This document shows positions 19,151 to 28,642 of a stretch of DNA of 64,000 nt, piece after piece. The stretch comes from Shewanella phaeophyticola (GTDB taxonomy: Bacteria; Pseudomonadota; Gammaproteobacteria; Enterobacterales; Shewanellaceae). A program made the translations under genes and the position numbers. Under the pieces are notes generated by a model, which was not told where the DNA came from, did not search any database, and saw only the letters and a program-made list of their open reading frames with translations. How positions within the stretch are numbered: the stretch's first letter is position 1; each line of letters starts with the position of its first letter. The stretch spans positions 1,860,001-1,924,000 of the forward strand of contig NZ_JAODOQ010000001.1 in NCBI RefSeq assembly GCF_025398315.1, given 5' to 3'.

Positions 19151-21607
19151 AAAACCTCAACGAAAGTGGAAAATTTCACCCTTTATATCGAGAGGTGTTT
19201 GATGCATATATAAAAAAAGATGAGTTTGCATTCAAAGAAGATACTCAACGCAAAGCTGAAGAAGATACTCAACGCAAAGCTGAAGATGATACTCAACGCA
19301 AAGCTGAAGATGATACTCAAAGTAAAGCTGAACAGGATTTTTATCAATCTTATAAAAATTTACTTGGACATTTAAAAAAACGTTTCATTCTGTCCGAAAC
19401 AAAAATTTTACCTGCTGAGCTAGAGGCGTTAATTGCGCAACTAAAACCAGCGGTGTTGAGTAAGCAAACGCAGTTGTTGATCTTACAATCAATACTCAAC
19501 TATGCCAAAAAACATCATGGCATAGATTCTCCTAACATACCGTCTATTGTTACTCTTAAACGTGATAAACCTATTTTATCACCGGTTGAGCTCGTCAAGC
19601 TGCTGATTGTTGATATGCTTTACTCGCTACTCGATAAAGAATTAATTAGCCCAAATAGAGCTCTATCTAATAACGAAAAACTAGGGCGAGCAGCACTGTT
19701 AGTTTATTTAACAGTGAATGTGAGCAAGACTCAGGAGCTTCTTTCGATCCTTGAGCATCCTCAGGATGTGTTTTATGTCGGCGGAATTTGTTATTGGCAA
19801 AAACAGCAGCGAGCAACAGAGCCAACAAGATACATATTGAGTGATGTTGCGGTAATGGCATTACAACAATTGGCTAACGTAAAACAAGACACATCAAAGA
19901 TCCAAACGTGTATCCTCAAGTATTTAAATACAGCATCTGAATTTGATTGGCCGGATCTATCAATGCTTAAATTACGTACACTGAGAAAAATTCATAATAT
20001 TCTGCAGTTAGGACCAGTACAGTATCAGATGTATTTTTTACCCAGTATGAGTCAAGCATTACCAGATCATGCTTTTATGCGGATTTTAACTGATAAAGCA
20101 TGCTTATATTTCGAGCCGCATTTGTTAGGGCAAGTGATTTATGCACAAACGAATTTAAACAATTGAGGCATGTGGCCAACAACAACCATTGTTTTATTGC
20201 TATTGATACTACATTAAAACAACTAGATGCCATTTATTCGGATTTAATCAAAGAAGCATCAAGATCAGAAAGTTTAGATACTTTGAGTAAAAAGCTTAAG
20301 TCATTAGATGTCACCGCCAATCCTTATCTCTGGCTGCTATGCTCTTGGTTATTTTCACTGTTAAAAAATGGGAGGTACCTACAAGCGCCGATTAAAGTTG
20401 GCCACTGCAGTGGATTATGTCGAAGTTTGAGCAAGCCGTTTCTCGCCGTATTTAGTACTTGCGATCTAGGGTTATTATCGGGTGAAGATTGGGCTAATAA
20501 GCTCAATGAATCCGCTGAAATGTTTACCTCAGCACAACGAAAAAAGTATGTGTATTATTTCGCACAGTTTTTAGTCGAAACAAATTCAGTTCGTGATCTC
20601 TGCCTATCCGATATTGATGTTATTGGTAGTTCTAGTGAAGTAGACGCGAATTTAATTTCCCCAAGTCATATTGATGAAGTCTTGGAATATCTCACAGATC
20701 ATATTCATGATGGTGTTGTCTATCAATATGCCTATTTTTTGTTATGTTTTGCTTTTACAGCGGCTTACGCAGGAATGAAGCTTCAAAATTAACTTGGGCT
20801 GACTTTTCATTTGAAGTCAATACGCCAGCCAAAGATGCATTTGACTATGTGCAGCTTTCGGTTAGACCCAATCAGCATCGCACGCTCAAAACGACTTCTG
20901 CTCGACGGGAGTTACCACTAGATGCACTTTGGCCAATGACAGCCATAGAAAAGTTACGGGTGCGATATCAAATACAGCAACACTCAGGTGCAAACAAAAA
21001 GGCGCTATTGTTTGAAGATGCAACTCGAGTCAATCAGGCTTATGAGTTAATAACAGATTTAATTCGTCACTTTACTCAAGACTACACTTTACGAATTCAT
21101 CATCTTCGTCATAGTTTTGCTAATTGGTCTTGGTGCCGCTTAAATCCAAGAACCATAAAGCAGGGGCGTGTACAACTAACGATGTTCGGTCATCAAATAT
21201 TCGATGATGATTACCTACAACGGTTACAAAGCAGATTACGCTTTAATATGAATAGCCGTAAAAAAATGTTCATCTTGGCTCATCTGATGGGGCATAAAGA
21301 TGTTCAATCAACGTTAAATAGCTATTTACACCTTAAAGATATTTTGTACTACTTAGACTTTAAGCCTTCCTTTACGTTAACTAAATATTTTACTTCAGAA
21401 TGTGTTGGGCGAGTATCTTGGCTAGAACCAGAGCCGGGCTTAAGTTTGGCTGAAAGGTTAATCTATTACACTCGAGATACAGAAGCGAAATTAGCAATAA
21501 AGCCTGCACCATTAACGTCATCCTTGTCGGTTCCAACATTTTCAACATATGTAAGAGAAATAAAACCAAATACTGAGATAAGCAGCATGACTTTAGGCGC
21601 GCACTGA
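19120..21607 (+). pseudogene. Large tyrosine recombinase, third gene of the module, two frameshifts
   Basis: Frames 19120-20166, 20100-20792 and 20744-21607 form one protein of about 825 aa, with breaks near 20130-20150 and 20750-20780. The C-terminal catalytic domain is complete: SGLRRNEASKLTW (first Arg), IHHLRHSFANW (HxxR), AHLMGHKDVQSTLNSYLHL (His and Tyr). The N-terminus has four copies of an eight-residue repeat (EDTQRKAE). The start lies inside the previous recombinase gene, which implies coupling. With its neighbour it probably catalyses integration at the tRNA-Val. In its present sequence the module would be inactive. Confidence 0.65.
19237..19332 (+). repeat. 24-bp tandem repeat, four copies, in frame in a recombinase gene
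   Basis: Four consecutive 24-bp units each encode [E/D]DTQ[R/S]KAE. The first two are identical, the third differs in its first codon, and the fourth also has one codon changed (CGC to AGT). The repeat encodes a charged helical linker between the N-terminus and the core. A multiple-of-three unit lets copy number change without breaking the frame. Confidence 0.9.
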
Positions 21608-21612
21608 ACGCC

Positions 21613-22281
21613 TTGAAAGTCAGTTCGGTTATCGAGTCATCTCAATATTACAATGTGCCACTCGAAGAGTTACTGCAACTACTTAATAATGCTGAGCAAA
21701 TACATCAACATTACCCGCGCATAGGTAAGCGACTTCCATTGATCCCAGCCTTTCCAAGATTACATAATGCCGACTATGTTGCCAAAGCTGATGCAACTGT
21801 TGCTAAATCCAGTAAAGTATTTATGTATCTTTGCGACAAATTCGACAAGAGTATAGGGGTTGAACCGTTAACCTTAGCTAACGTGAGGTTGAGCATGGAA
21901 ATATTAAAATACGCCGTACCAGGTAAAGGTTATGAGTTGAGGTGTCCGGACTCAACATTATCAAGAATGTTTATGCGTTTTTGTCAACTTTTAGGCTTAA
22001 AGGGTAGGCATTTAGTATTCACGTTTTACAGGGCCGATTTAACTATTGAAGAGTCAAAGCACATTGAAATTCGGTGGAAAAAAACAATCTCAGATTTTGG
22101 TTTTAATCCTAAAAACTTTTTATTTGCAAAAGAGGATCAAGGACTCTACTTAGGTAACCATGATGGTAATGGATTTTTAGAAATCGCATTGGTCAACAAT
22201 GGATATAAGCGGATACAACGACATCACAGCCTGTTTAGCTTTTTGCATTTTCTATTGATTTTGAGCTATGAGAACAAATAA
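21613..22281 (+). CDS. Fourth gene of the recombinase module, unknown function
   Basis: The protein is 222 aa from TTG 21613, six bases after the recombinase stop. I do not recognise a domain. It has a helical N-terminal half and a basic stretch (IEIRWKKTISDFGF). Position and spacing make it the last gene of the operon. It is intact although both large recombinases are broken. Four-gene recombinase operons of the GInt type include small accessory proteins, but this one is larger than a simple helix-loop-helix protein, so equivalence is not claimed. Confidence 0.5.
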   Translation: MKVSSVIESSQYYNVPLEELLQLLNNAEQIHQHYPRIGKRLPLIPAFPRLHNADYVAKADATVAKSSKVFMYLCDKFDKSIGVEPLTLANVRLSMEILKYAVPGKGYELRCPDSTLSRMFMRFCQLLGLKGRHLVFTFYRADLTIEESKHIEIRWKKTISDFGFNPKNFLFAKEDQGLYLGNHDGNGFLEIALVNNGYKRIQRHHSLFSFLHFLLILSYENK

Positions 22282-22501
22282 AGTGTTAGCTTACTTATGT
22301 CCAAAAATGAATTAACTTCTGTTATATAACTCTTTCCAGCAACCATCAATGATACTAAATCGAAAAGATAATAATGCGGGTGCAGATGAGCCAACGAGTA
22401 CCCAAAACAGGATGTTTTGGTTAAGCCCACATGGAAGTGTTTGCGGCGTCTCGCAGGATCATTTGTAAGTTAACTGACCCCATTTATTGATTAGACAAGG
22501 C

Positions 22502-23211
22502 CTACGCCAGTAGCCAGCCACCATCAACATCAATCGTTGTTCCGGTAACAAAATCATTTAGCACCAAAAACACAATACCTTGGGCGACTTCTTCGGCTGT
22601 ACCTGCCCGTGGGATCAAATTGTTCGCGGTCATATTTTGGTAAATATTGTCACGCTCAGCCACATTTGCTTGCACCATAGGGGTATCAATAACACCCGGT
22701 GAAACAAGGTTAATTCTGCGCGGTGTAATTTCAGGCGCTAATGCACGCACAAATGCCTCAACCGAGCCACCTACAGAAGATAAGGCAATTTGTCCCGGCT
22801 TACTTTTACGCGCAGGAGATCCGCTAACCAACACAATTGCGCCATCAGCGCTAAAAGGTAATGAGTGCCATAACGCACCACATTGGCATAACCCCAAAGC
22901 TTATCGAACGAGGCTTGGTAACCGTCTATATCCATTTCTAAAAATGGCTACTCAATAGCCCTAGAGCCGCCAGTAGCTGCACTAATCAAAATATCAAAAG
23001 GTGCATGCAGCTCAAACAGTAAGGCCAATGCTTGGCAATCAAGTACATCGCATTTGGCCAAACTAACACCGACAGGAAGTTCACCAGCCTTACTTGGATC
23101 ACGACTGACCGCAATCACATTCGTCCCCATTGAAGCTAGCAGCTTAGAGGTTGCCAAACCGATACCCGATCTACCGCCAAACACGATAGCTTTTTTACCG
23201 CTTACGTCCAT
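22502..23211 (-). pseudogene. SDR-family oxidoreductase, decayed
   Basis: A short-chain dehydrogenase with a good Shine-Dalgarno (AGGAGG) before ATG 23211. The NAD(P)-binding turn is FGGRSGIGLATSK near residue 10 and an AAT motif follows the fourth strand. The usual catalytic Y-x-x-x-K is absent: the matching segment reads ALSSVGGSVEAFVRAL. A TAG stop interrupts the frame after SRAIE (about 22947), and a one-base shift near 22860 changes frame before SADGAIVLVSG. The conserved C-terminus VDGGWLLA is intact. It is divergent from the LysR gene with the MdaB-like remnant between, so it was probably a LysR-controlled oxidoreductase. Confidence 0.8.
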
Positions 23212-23227
23212 AAATGACCTCCTATTT

Positions 23228-23269
23228 TTAGGGTGTTGAAATTAGGGTGTTGAAATTAGGCTGTTGAAG
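23228..23269. repeat. 14-bp tandem repeat, three copies
   Basis: Three adjacent copies of TTAGGGTGTTGAAA, the last with two changes. They lie immediately upstream of the SDR gene and its Shine-Dalgarno. The repeat probably arose by slippage; a regulatory role is not evident. Confidence 0.8.
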
Positions 23270-23309
23270 TAAAGGACGACCCATTAATTACTGCGGTATT
23301 GGGTCAGAA

Positions 23310-23892
23310 TTATGCTGCCAATACGCGCGTTAAATGCGCTTGATAGCGGAGAATATCAGCCTCAATCTGTGGGTTTTTAATCACATCGTTACACATGAAG
23401 GTATCTAGAGGTGTCATCCCCAAAAACTGATGCGCTTTATGCATTGCAATATACACCCCATCGACTCCCACACCTTCAAAATCTGCTGCGGATCGGTAAA
23501 GGGTTGTTCTGGCGCATTCCAGGTTACACTAAGCATATATTGCTTACCTTGAATTAGCCCACCAGAACCATAGTGTTGGTCGGCATTCTTACGACTGCGA
23601 CCATCACTTTGATACAAACGGCCATGCCCAATAGTAAATACTTCATCAATATACTTTTTAACAATCCATGGCGCCCCATTCACCAAGCGGGTGTTTGCTG
23701 AATAATAACATCAGCCCATAACCAATTTTCTATCTCAGATTCAATATCATAACCTTCATCAATCGTAGTCACTTTCACTTGATGATTTAAACTAAGCAAA
23801 TGCTGCTCGGCCACCTTGGTTAGGGTGTCATTCAATTGCCCTTTTGAATGGCCAAAGTTTTTGCCACCGTTTTAAATTAATAACTTTTTCAT
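23310..23892 (-). pseudogene. MdaB-like NAD(P)H:quinone oxidoreductase, decayed
   Basis: Flavodoxin-fold quinone reductase, readable end to end only by changing frame. ATG 23892 begins MKKLLI, then an in-frame TAA, then NGGKNFGHSKGQLN. A one-base shift occurs after QTPAW (about 23695), where the frame resumes as NGAPWIVKKYIDEVF and GLIQGKQYMLSVTWNAP. A third lesion (about 23460) precedes VGVDGVYIAMHKAHQFLG. The order and spacing match MdaB/modulator-of-drug-activity flavoproteins. Three separate lesions indicate real decay rather than a single sequencing slip. It is divergent from the LysR regulator. Confidence 0.8.
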
Positions 23893-24073
23893 CACAACCT
23901 ACAAATTAAATAATTGACTTAAAATAACATTACGCTTTGTCCGCTCACTAAATTGCGCTTAAAACCTTAGTGGTGCTAACAACTGCCCTCGATTGATTTG
24001 ACAGAATTATAAACAAGGCTAACATTGACAAAAAGTCACTAAAAATCAAAATATATTTGCCTAAAGATCAACA

Positions 24074-24961
24074 ATGAAAGTCACCATTAGCGAGCTTTAT
24101 ACTTTTATCAGCATTGTGCACCAAGGCACTATCAGCCAGGCCGCTGAGCATTTAGAAATTACGGTTTCAGCCGCCAGTCGAGCACTGTCCAGATTAGAAA
24201 GCAAATTAAACACAGCATTGTTCAGACGTAACACCCGACGTTTAGAGCTAACCGAAGAAGGCGCAAAGTACTTATCTAAAGTGCGGCTTATTTTGGATGA
24301 TCTTGAAGCGGCCGAAGACATGTTGCTACACCGCAAACAGACCCCATCAGGCAAACTGCGTATTGACGCGGCAACCCCATACATGCTGCATGTTATTGCG
24401 CCATTAATTGACCAATACAGCCGCAGTTATCCTAAAATTGAAATCGAGCTAGTTAATAATGAAAATCTGATCGATTTATTAGAGCAACGCACCGATGTCG
24501 CCATTCGTATTGGTGAACTAAAAGATTCAAGCTTAACAGCCACACCAATTGGGTTAAGCCAAATTCGCATTTTAGCTAGCCCAGACTATTTAGCAAAACA
24601 CGGTACCCCGACAACCGTTACACAGTTAGCAGATCATCAGTTGTTAGGTTTTAGCGGTATAGAAAAACTTAATGAATGGCCAATATACGATGACTTCAAT
24701 AACCGATTGCATATTCAACCTAATATCAAAGCCGATAGTGGCGAAACATTAAGGCAGTTAGCCTTATGTGGAGCTGGAATCGTGTGCTTATTTGATTTTA
24801 TGACTCGCCAAGATATTGAAACGGGACTCCTAGTGCAGTTATTCACACACAGCACCTTAAAAGTTGAGAAACCCATCAATATTGTGTATTACCGGAATAA
24901 AGAATTATCAAAGCGGGTCAGCTCATTTATTGAATTTATGAAGCAAAAAATTAAAAAATAA
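24074..24961 (+). CDS. LysR-family transcriptional regulator
   Basis: The protein is 295 aa, the normal length for the family. The N-terminal winged helix spans about residues 3-62 (GTISQAAEHLEITVSAASRALSRLE). A periplasmic-binding-like effector domain follows (GKLRIDAATPYMLHVIAPLI, then TDVAIRIGEL). The gene is divergent from the MdaB-like and SDR genes with a 180-bp gap, the classic layout for a LysR activator of oxidoreductase genes. It is intact while both presumed targets are broken, so it may be an orphan. The inducer is unknown. Confidence 0.9.
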   Translation: MKVTISELYTFISIVHQGTISQAAEHLEITVSAASRALSRLESKLNTALFRRNTRRLELTEEGAKYLSKVRLILDDLEAAEDMLLHRKQTPSGKLRIDAATPYMLHVIAPLIDQYSRSYPKIEIELVNNENLIDLLEQRTDVAIRIGELKDSSLTATPIGLSQIRILASPDYLAKHGTPTTVTQLADHQLLGFSGIEKLNEWPIYDDFNNRLHIQPNIKADSGETLRQLALCGAGIVCLFDFMTRQDIETGLLVQLFTHSTLKVEKPINIVYYRNKELSKRVSSFIEFMKQKIKK

Positions 24962-25706
24962 TCGGAATACATACGTACTCAGCTAACACGTTAAGAATAA
25001 GTGAATAAGTGAATAAGTGAAAAAGTGGGGCAGAGTCTGAAGAATCAACACAAAATAATGAACATAAACAATTGGATAAGTTATATGGCAAAGGACGTTC
25101 ATGGCATTTGATGATCAAATTTATCGCCAAACAAATATTACCACGAGTAAATACCATGAAATTTAGTGGGGTCAGGATAAACTTTTATAAAAAGTAAATT
25201 GAAACTCTGCTTTTTCTAAAACGTTTCTGTCCATAAATGCGTTAGATCGTTCAATTACAAAGAAGGTTGAATCGAAGATATCCATACGACGGATGTAATC
25301 GCGGCTATGACCTTCGAAAACATGGATGTTTTCGCAGAGCGCCCATGGATGGGTTTACCGCGTGTCATAGAAGTGATTTCATTGAGTATCGTTGCCCATT
25401 GGTAAAACAGAGCCTCCCACAGCAAATCCATTAGCGATGAAAAAATCAGCTCAAATGGCATCGATAAATTAGCGTGTAAAAATATAAAACTTATATTTCA
25501 ACAACTTAGTTTTTCATGTGTAGTAGTAATAAACCCTATAAATATTCTTGTCCAACTTTGTGGAATGACTAACCTGAAATTCTTAGATGATGATGGCTTA
25601 GTCTATTTACATCAATAGGTTACATTGATACATTTAATACAAGTGAAGTAGATATTTATTCAATAAGCTGAATGATAGCCTGTTAACTTCGTGAGGAGAC
25701 AATAAA
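24962..25706. other. Gene-free stretch with short repeats and a small gene remnant
   Basis: There is no intact gene. AATAAGTG is repeated three times near 24995-25020. TGGGGCAG (about 25026) and TGGGGTCAG (about 25162) flank about 130 bp, and a similar TGGGGTCAG lies inverted near 22480. Such boxes often flank REP-associated transposases in this group, but no transposase is left. On the minus strand, about 25210-25330 reads a short remnant (IHVFEGHSRDYIRRMDIFD then SNAFMDRNVLEKAEFQF) of a gene I do not recognise. Confidence 0.4.
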
Positions 25707-26573
25707 ATCAAAGTTTTAAATATTATTTTATCTTTAGTCATTTTTAGCGCTGTTGTTGAAGCGAACTATAAACCTCCTGCTGAAGAGTCCAGTCAAGGAA
25801 GCACAGCTTCGGTTACTGTTGAGGCTGCTTCCAAGCTGGTAGATATTGATAAATTAAAAGTCTGTGCGGGAACAAATCCTTATTGTTCATTATCTTTAGG
25901 GGTTTTCTATTTATATGAGAAGGGAGTACAGAAAAACTATCAAGCAGCGTTTGAACTTTTTTCTTTTGCTGCAAAACATGACATTGGTAGTGCACATTTT
26001 CATATCGGAATTATGTATAAAGATGGCTTGATAGCCGGTAAGAGTGATTTTATACAAGCATTTAAAGCTTTTTCTTCTGGAGCTAGTTTAGGAGATCGCC
26101 CTTCGCAAATCTTTTTGGCATCAGCATATGAAACTGGAGAAGGCGTTAAGATTAACTATAAAGAAGCTCTTAAGTGGCATTTGACCGCCGCACAAGATGA
26201 CGATATAGAACAGCTCAAAGTCTGTGATTATTATATAAATGGTTGGGGAACGAAAATAGACTACAAAAAATCGTTTGAGTATTGTAGGCGAGCATCTATA
26301 AATGGTAATGCGGAAGCAACGCAAAGATTAGCCAATCATTTCTATAGAGGATGGGGCGTTGAGAAAAATATAATGAAAGCCTATAGTCTCTTAATCATAT
26401 CGAAAGAACTAGGTAATACTTCTGTAGATAAATACCTATCTTACATTAAGACGTTGTTGTCAGAAGATGAAATACTTAAGTCACAAGTGGAAGTTGAGTT
26501 TTGGCTTGAAGAAATAACTATCAATAAATTGCAAAATATCCATCTAAAAAGGACGTCTGGACTTTATAATTAA
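25707..26573 (+). CDS. Secreted Sel1-repeat protein with ATC at the start position
   Basis: The frame is open from a signal peptide (KVLNIILSLVIFSAVVEA) through Sel1 repeats (for example YEKGVQKNYQAAFELFSFAA and YETGEGVKINYKEALKWHLT) to 26573, about 288 aa. The only codon at the right place for a start is ATC 25707. It stands eight bases after GAGGAGA, where ATG would be expected. The first in-frame ATG (26013) would remove the signal peptide and the first repeats. Either ATC is used rarely, a G-to-C change has silenced the gene, or the base is miscalled. Sel1 proteins act as scaffolds, and the signal peptide places this one in the periplasm. Confidence 0.65.
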   Translation: MKVLNIILSLVIFSAVVEANYKPPAEESSQGSTASVTVEAASKLVDIDKLKVCAGTNPYCSLSLGVFYLYEKGVQKNYQAAFELFSFAAKHDIGSAHFHIGIMYKDGLIAGKSDFIQAFKAFSSGASLGDRPSQIFLASAYETGEGVKINYKEALKWHLTAAQDDDIEQLKVCDYYINGWGTKIDYKKSFEYCRRASINGNAEATQRLANHFYRGWGVEKNIMKAYSLLIISKELGNTSVDKYLSYIKTLLSEDEILKSQVEVEFWLEEITINKLQNIHLKRTSGLYN

Positions 26574-27092
26574 GCTTTACTAAATTTTAAAACAGCCATA
26601 CTTCCTCTAACCCAAACAAGCATGATTAGAGTCATAGTCCTAAAGCATTTTTGTCCAAACTCTTGTTAGGCCGATCAGTTCTGGCACGTTTATGCCCCAA
26701 AATGAGTTACCGTAAATGCTCTAAGGGCTGCTTTGAGGCGTTGTCAAATAGATATCAACAGCCCCAATTTATTGGCAGCTTTGGTATTTGAAAAATAGTT
26801 ACCTATTTTCTATTTACTAGGTCATATCAAGGTGGACAATACGATAAGATATCTTGGTATCGCACTATAAGACTCTCTCTTACTGTCAGAAAATACAGAT
26901 TGCAATTATAAAATTGCCCTGATCCCTAGGGCTAGTTTATCAGCTAAAGGCAATGGGTAGATTACTGTCAAATATTTGCTCAAAATCATGTTTTTATTAT
27001 AAGCTTTGGTAATGACTTCAGGCTCTATCACTAACATGAGCATATCGCTGCTCATTTTATAGACTAATTAAACAGCACATTAAGGTGGACGA
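26574..27092. other. Gene-free stretch with a dispersed intergenic repeat
   Basis: No gene is seen. Positions about 26645-26705 carry the two-box repeat (TTTGTCCAAAC ... CACGTTTATGCCCCAAAATG) found elsewhere in the window. The last 40 bp (CAGCACATTAAGGTGGAC and flanks) resemble the sequence before the second copy of the small basic protein and probably hold its promoter. Confidence 0.45.
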
Positions 27093-27122
27093 ATGAACTA
27101 CTTTGCAGAGGGACCCTTCTAG
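27093..27122 (+). CDS. Nine-residue leader peptide upstream of the small basic protein, copy 1
   Basis: ATG 27093 preceded by AAGGTGG encodes MNYFAEGPF and stops 22 bp before the next gene. The second copy at 51000 encodes MNYYAEDPF with the same start, length, stop and spacing. Conservation of a complete tiny frame with its Shine-Dalgarno in both copies suggests that it is translated. It could couple or regulate translation of the gene behind it. Confidence 0.5.
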   Translation: MNYFAEGPF

Positions 27123-27144
27123 GTAATGTAAACCTGGAGGGTAA

Positions 27145-27432
27145 ATGAAAAAATTAAAACAGCAGTACAGAAAACGTATTAAATGCCAGAGTCAATATCT
27201 TTGGGATTTTTATCCCAGCGTTCGCAGTGGAACCCACAAGCATTTTTCAACAAAACAGGAAAAGGGCTATTATTTCCTTCACATGATTGAGTGCAGAGGG
27301 TACCCGATCAAGCTGCGAGCTGCACGAGGAAGATCTTTGGCTAACCCATGGGATGACTACCCAGCGTATGTGCATGGCCTAGCAAAAAGTTGGAAGCACA
27401 ATTCCAAGCGCTTTTATCAGTACTACAAGTAA
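27145..27432 (+). CDS. Small basic protein, copy 1 (paralogue at 51052)
   Basis: The protein is 95 aa, rich in Lys, Arg, Tyr and Trp, with no signal peptide or membrane segment. I do not recognise a family. The start is preceded by TGGAGGG. The copy at 51052-51339 differs at only about a dozen positions, and the block STKQEKGYYFLHMIEC is identical. Each copy is a self-contained unit: leader peptide, gene and a strong terminator. Both lie among insertion-sequence scars (IS66 remnants on one side of each). The composition suggests nucleic-acid binding, but this is a guess. Confidence 0.6.
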   Translation: MKKLKQQYRKRIKCQSQYLWDFYPSVRSGTHKHFSTKQEKGYYFLHMIECRGYPIKLRAARGRSLANPWDDYPAYVHGLAKSWKHNSKRFYQYYK

Positions 27433-27445
27433 ATCTTACGTTAAT

Positions 27446-27473
27446 AAAGCTCTGCCTTTGCGGAGCTTTTTTT
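27446..27473 (+). terminator. Rho-independent terminator after copy 1
   Basis: The stem AAAGCTCTGC/GCGGAGCTTT (one T-G pair) has loop CTTT and is followed by a run of T. The same design follows copy 2. Confidence 0.85.
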
Positions 27474-27516
27474 CGAATGCCAGAAACGACAAGAGGCACT
27501 AAAATTAGTGGCTCTA

Positions 27517-27865
27517 TTACGCGCTACCTATAGTCAATACGTAACCGTCCAGTGAACCACACCTTTTAATAATGGCAACGATATCGGTCGTTGCTAAATC
27601 TACAGGTAGGGTGAGTTGGCCGGTGCGGGTATCAAACTGCAGTGTATTTTGATGAGTGTACTCGCAGACGTCAGTGGTGGTTTGTTTTAGTTGAATAAAG
27701 CGTGATGATGTAGCGCGCTTTGGTAAGGTTGTTTTTTGCTGGTTCTCAGCCTGTAAAGCACGTTGTTTATAATAAGTGGTAATCGAGACATTATGATGTT
27801 GGCAGAATTCAACATTAGTGCCTTTGAAATTGCTACGCTGCTGAAGTAACCCTAGCCCCTGATCT
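27517..27865 (-). pseudogene. IS66-family accessory protein (TnpA-like) remnant
   Basis: The C-terminal part of the frame 27517-27978 contains FCQHHNVSITTYYKQRAL, the helix-turn-helix segment of IS66 first-frame proteins. It continues to TGQLTLPVDLATTDIVAIIK, typical of their C-terminus. The N-terminus is replaced by a fragment of a chemotaxis receptor, so the frame is a chimera. No other IS66 frame or end is left next to it. Confidence 0.6.
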
Positions 27866-28020
27866 TGACCCAGTTCATTACTACTGTTCACTAATCTAGA
27901 TACTGCTTCTACACATCTATTAACTTCATTAGATACCTGAGATTGTTGTTCTACAGCACTAGCAATATGATGAGTCATGTTTGTGATTTGCTCTACCGTT
28001 TGACGAATATCACGTTGATG
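27866..28020 (-). pseudogene. Methyl-accepting chemotaxis protein fragment
   Basis: In the same frame as the IS66 remnant, the sequence TVEQITNMTHHIASAVEQQS then NEVNRCVEAVSRL matches the distal signalling domain of chemotaxis receptors. Only about 50 residues survive. The rest of the receptor is absent, which indicates deletion or disruption linked to the IS66 element. Confidence 0.6.
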
Positions 28021-28026
28021 TCCATA

Positions 28027-28590
28027 TTACAAATGTTGATAGATCCACGCGTTTTCAGTTTCTCCGTGGTTAGTAGCTCTATCATACTCATCATTGGCAT
28101 CAGAGAGTTGTTCTATTAAATCTTTCACTAAAGATTCAGCTATCTCTGTTAGCTTTTCACAATCTTTATTTGGTTTAATATCTTTCAACCCGCGGTATAC
28201 TTTATTTGCATACAGCTTTCCTAGCTTAGCGTGTCCTTTCTCATGTAAAAGAAGATAAGGGTACCAATCATCCCAAACTGCTTGCACTTCTGCAGATTCG
28301 GTTTCTAATTTGGGCATAGTATAGGTAGTTGTCAAATTAGTTGTGACTTTAAATACTCTACATCTATTATGAAATGATTTCCAAGATATAGTCCACTTGA
28401 TACTGTTATTTGTTAACCCATGAAATGGCTTACCACTCATGGAAATTGGTGTTGATAAGTTAAGTTCGGATAACAATGTATCTTTCGAGTTAGATGTAAC
28501 TTTGTACTCTATTGTTTTCTCAATTATAGAAATCTTAGACAATGTATTGAATGAAATCAATAACAGCGCAAGTATTAAAACTCTCATAGA
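28027..28590 (-). CDS. DUF922-type predicted zinc protease, exported
   Basis: About 187 aa from ATG 28590, which has AAGGA just upstream; an in-frame ATG at 28611 lacks one. An N-terminal signal peptide is present (RVLILALLLISFNTLS). The core has WTISWKSFHNRCRV and the zinc-binding HExGH pattern in YLLLHEKGHAKLG. These are the marks of DUF922 proteins, predicted metal-dependent peptidases. It should act in the periplasm or outer envelope. It lies close to two other minus-strand genes of envelope type. The substrate is unknown. Confidence 0.7.
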   Translation of the reverse strand, partial: SMRVLILALLLISFNTLSKISIIEKTIEYKVTSNSKDTLLSELNLSTPISMSGKPFHGLTNNSIKWTISWKSFHNRCRVFKVTTNLTTTYTMPKLETESAEVQAVWDDWYPYLLLHEKGHAKLGKLYANKVYRGLKDIKPNKDCEKLTEIAESLVKDLIEQLSDANDEYDRATNHGETENAWIYQHL

Positions 28591-28642
28591 TATCCTTATA
28601 TTTGGGTTCAACCTAAGCTAAGGTAGAAATCCGATTTAGATG

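Noticed and set aside
19237..19332. CRISPR-like repeat
   Set aside because: The units are adjacent without spacers and are translated in frame. No other spaced repeats were seen in the window.
16040..22281. Recombinase-in-trio (RIT) element
   Set aside because: RIT elements have three similar-sized recombinases of normal length. Here two are very large and two genes are non-recombinase in appearance.
24994..25020. AATAAGTG direct repeats as a replication origin iteron array
   Set aside because: Only three short copies, with no DnaA boxes or rep gene nearby.
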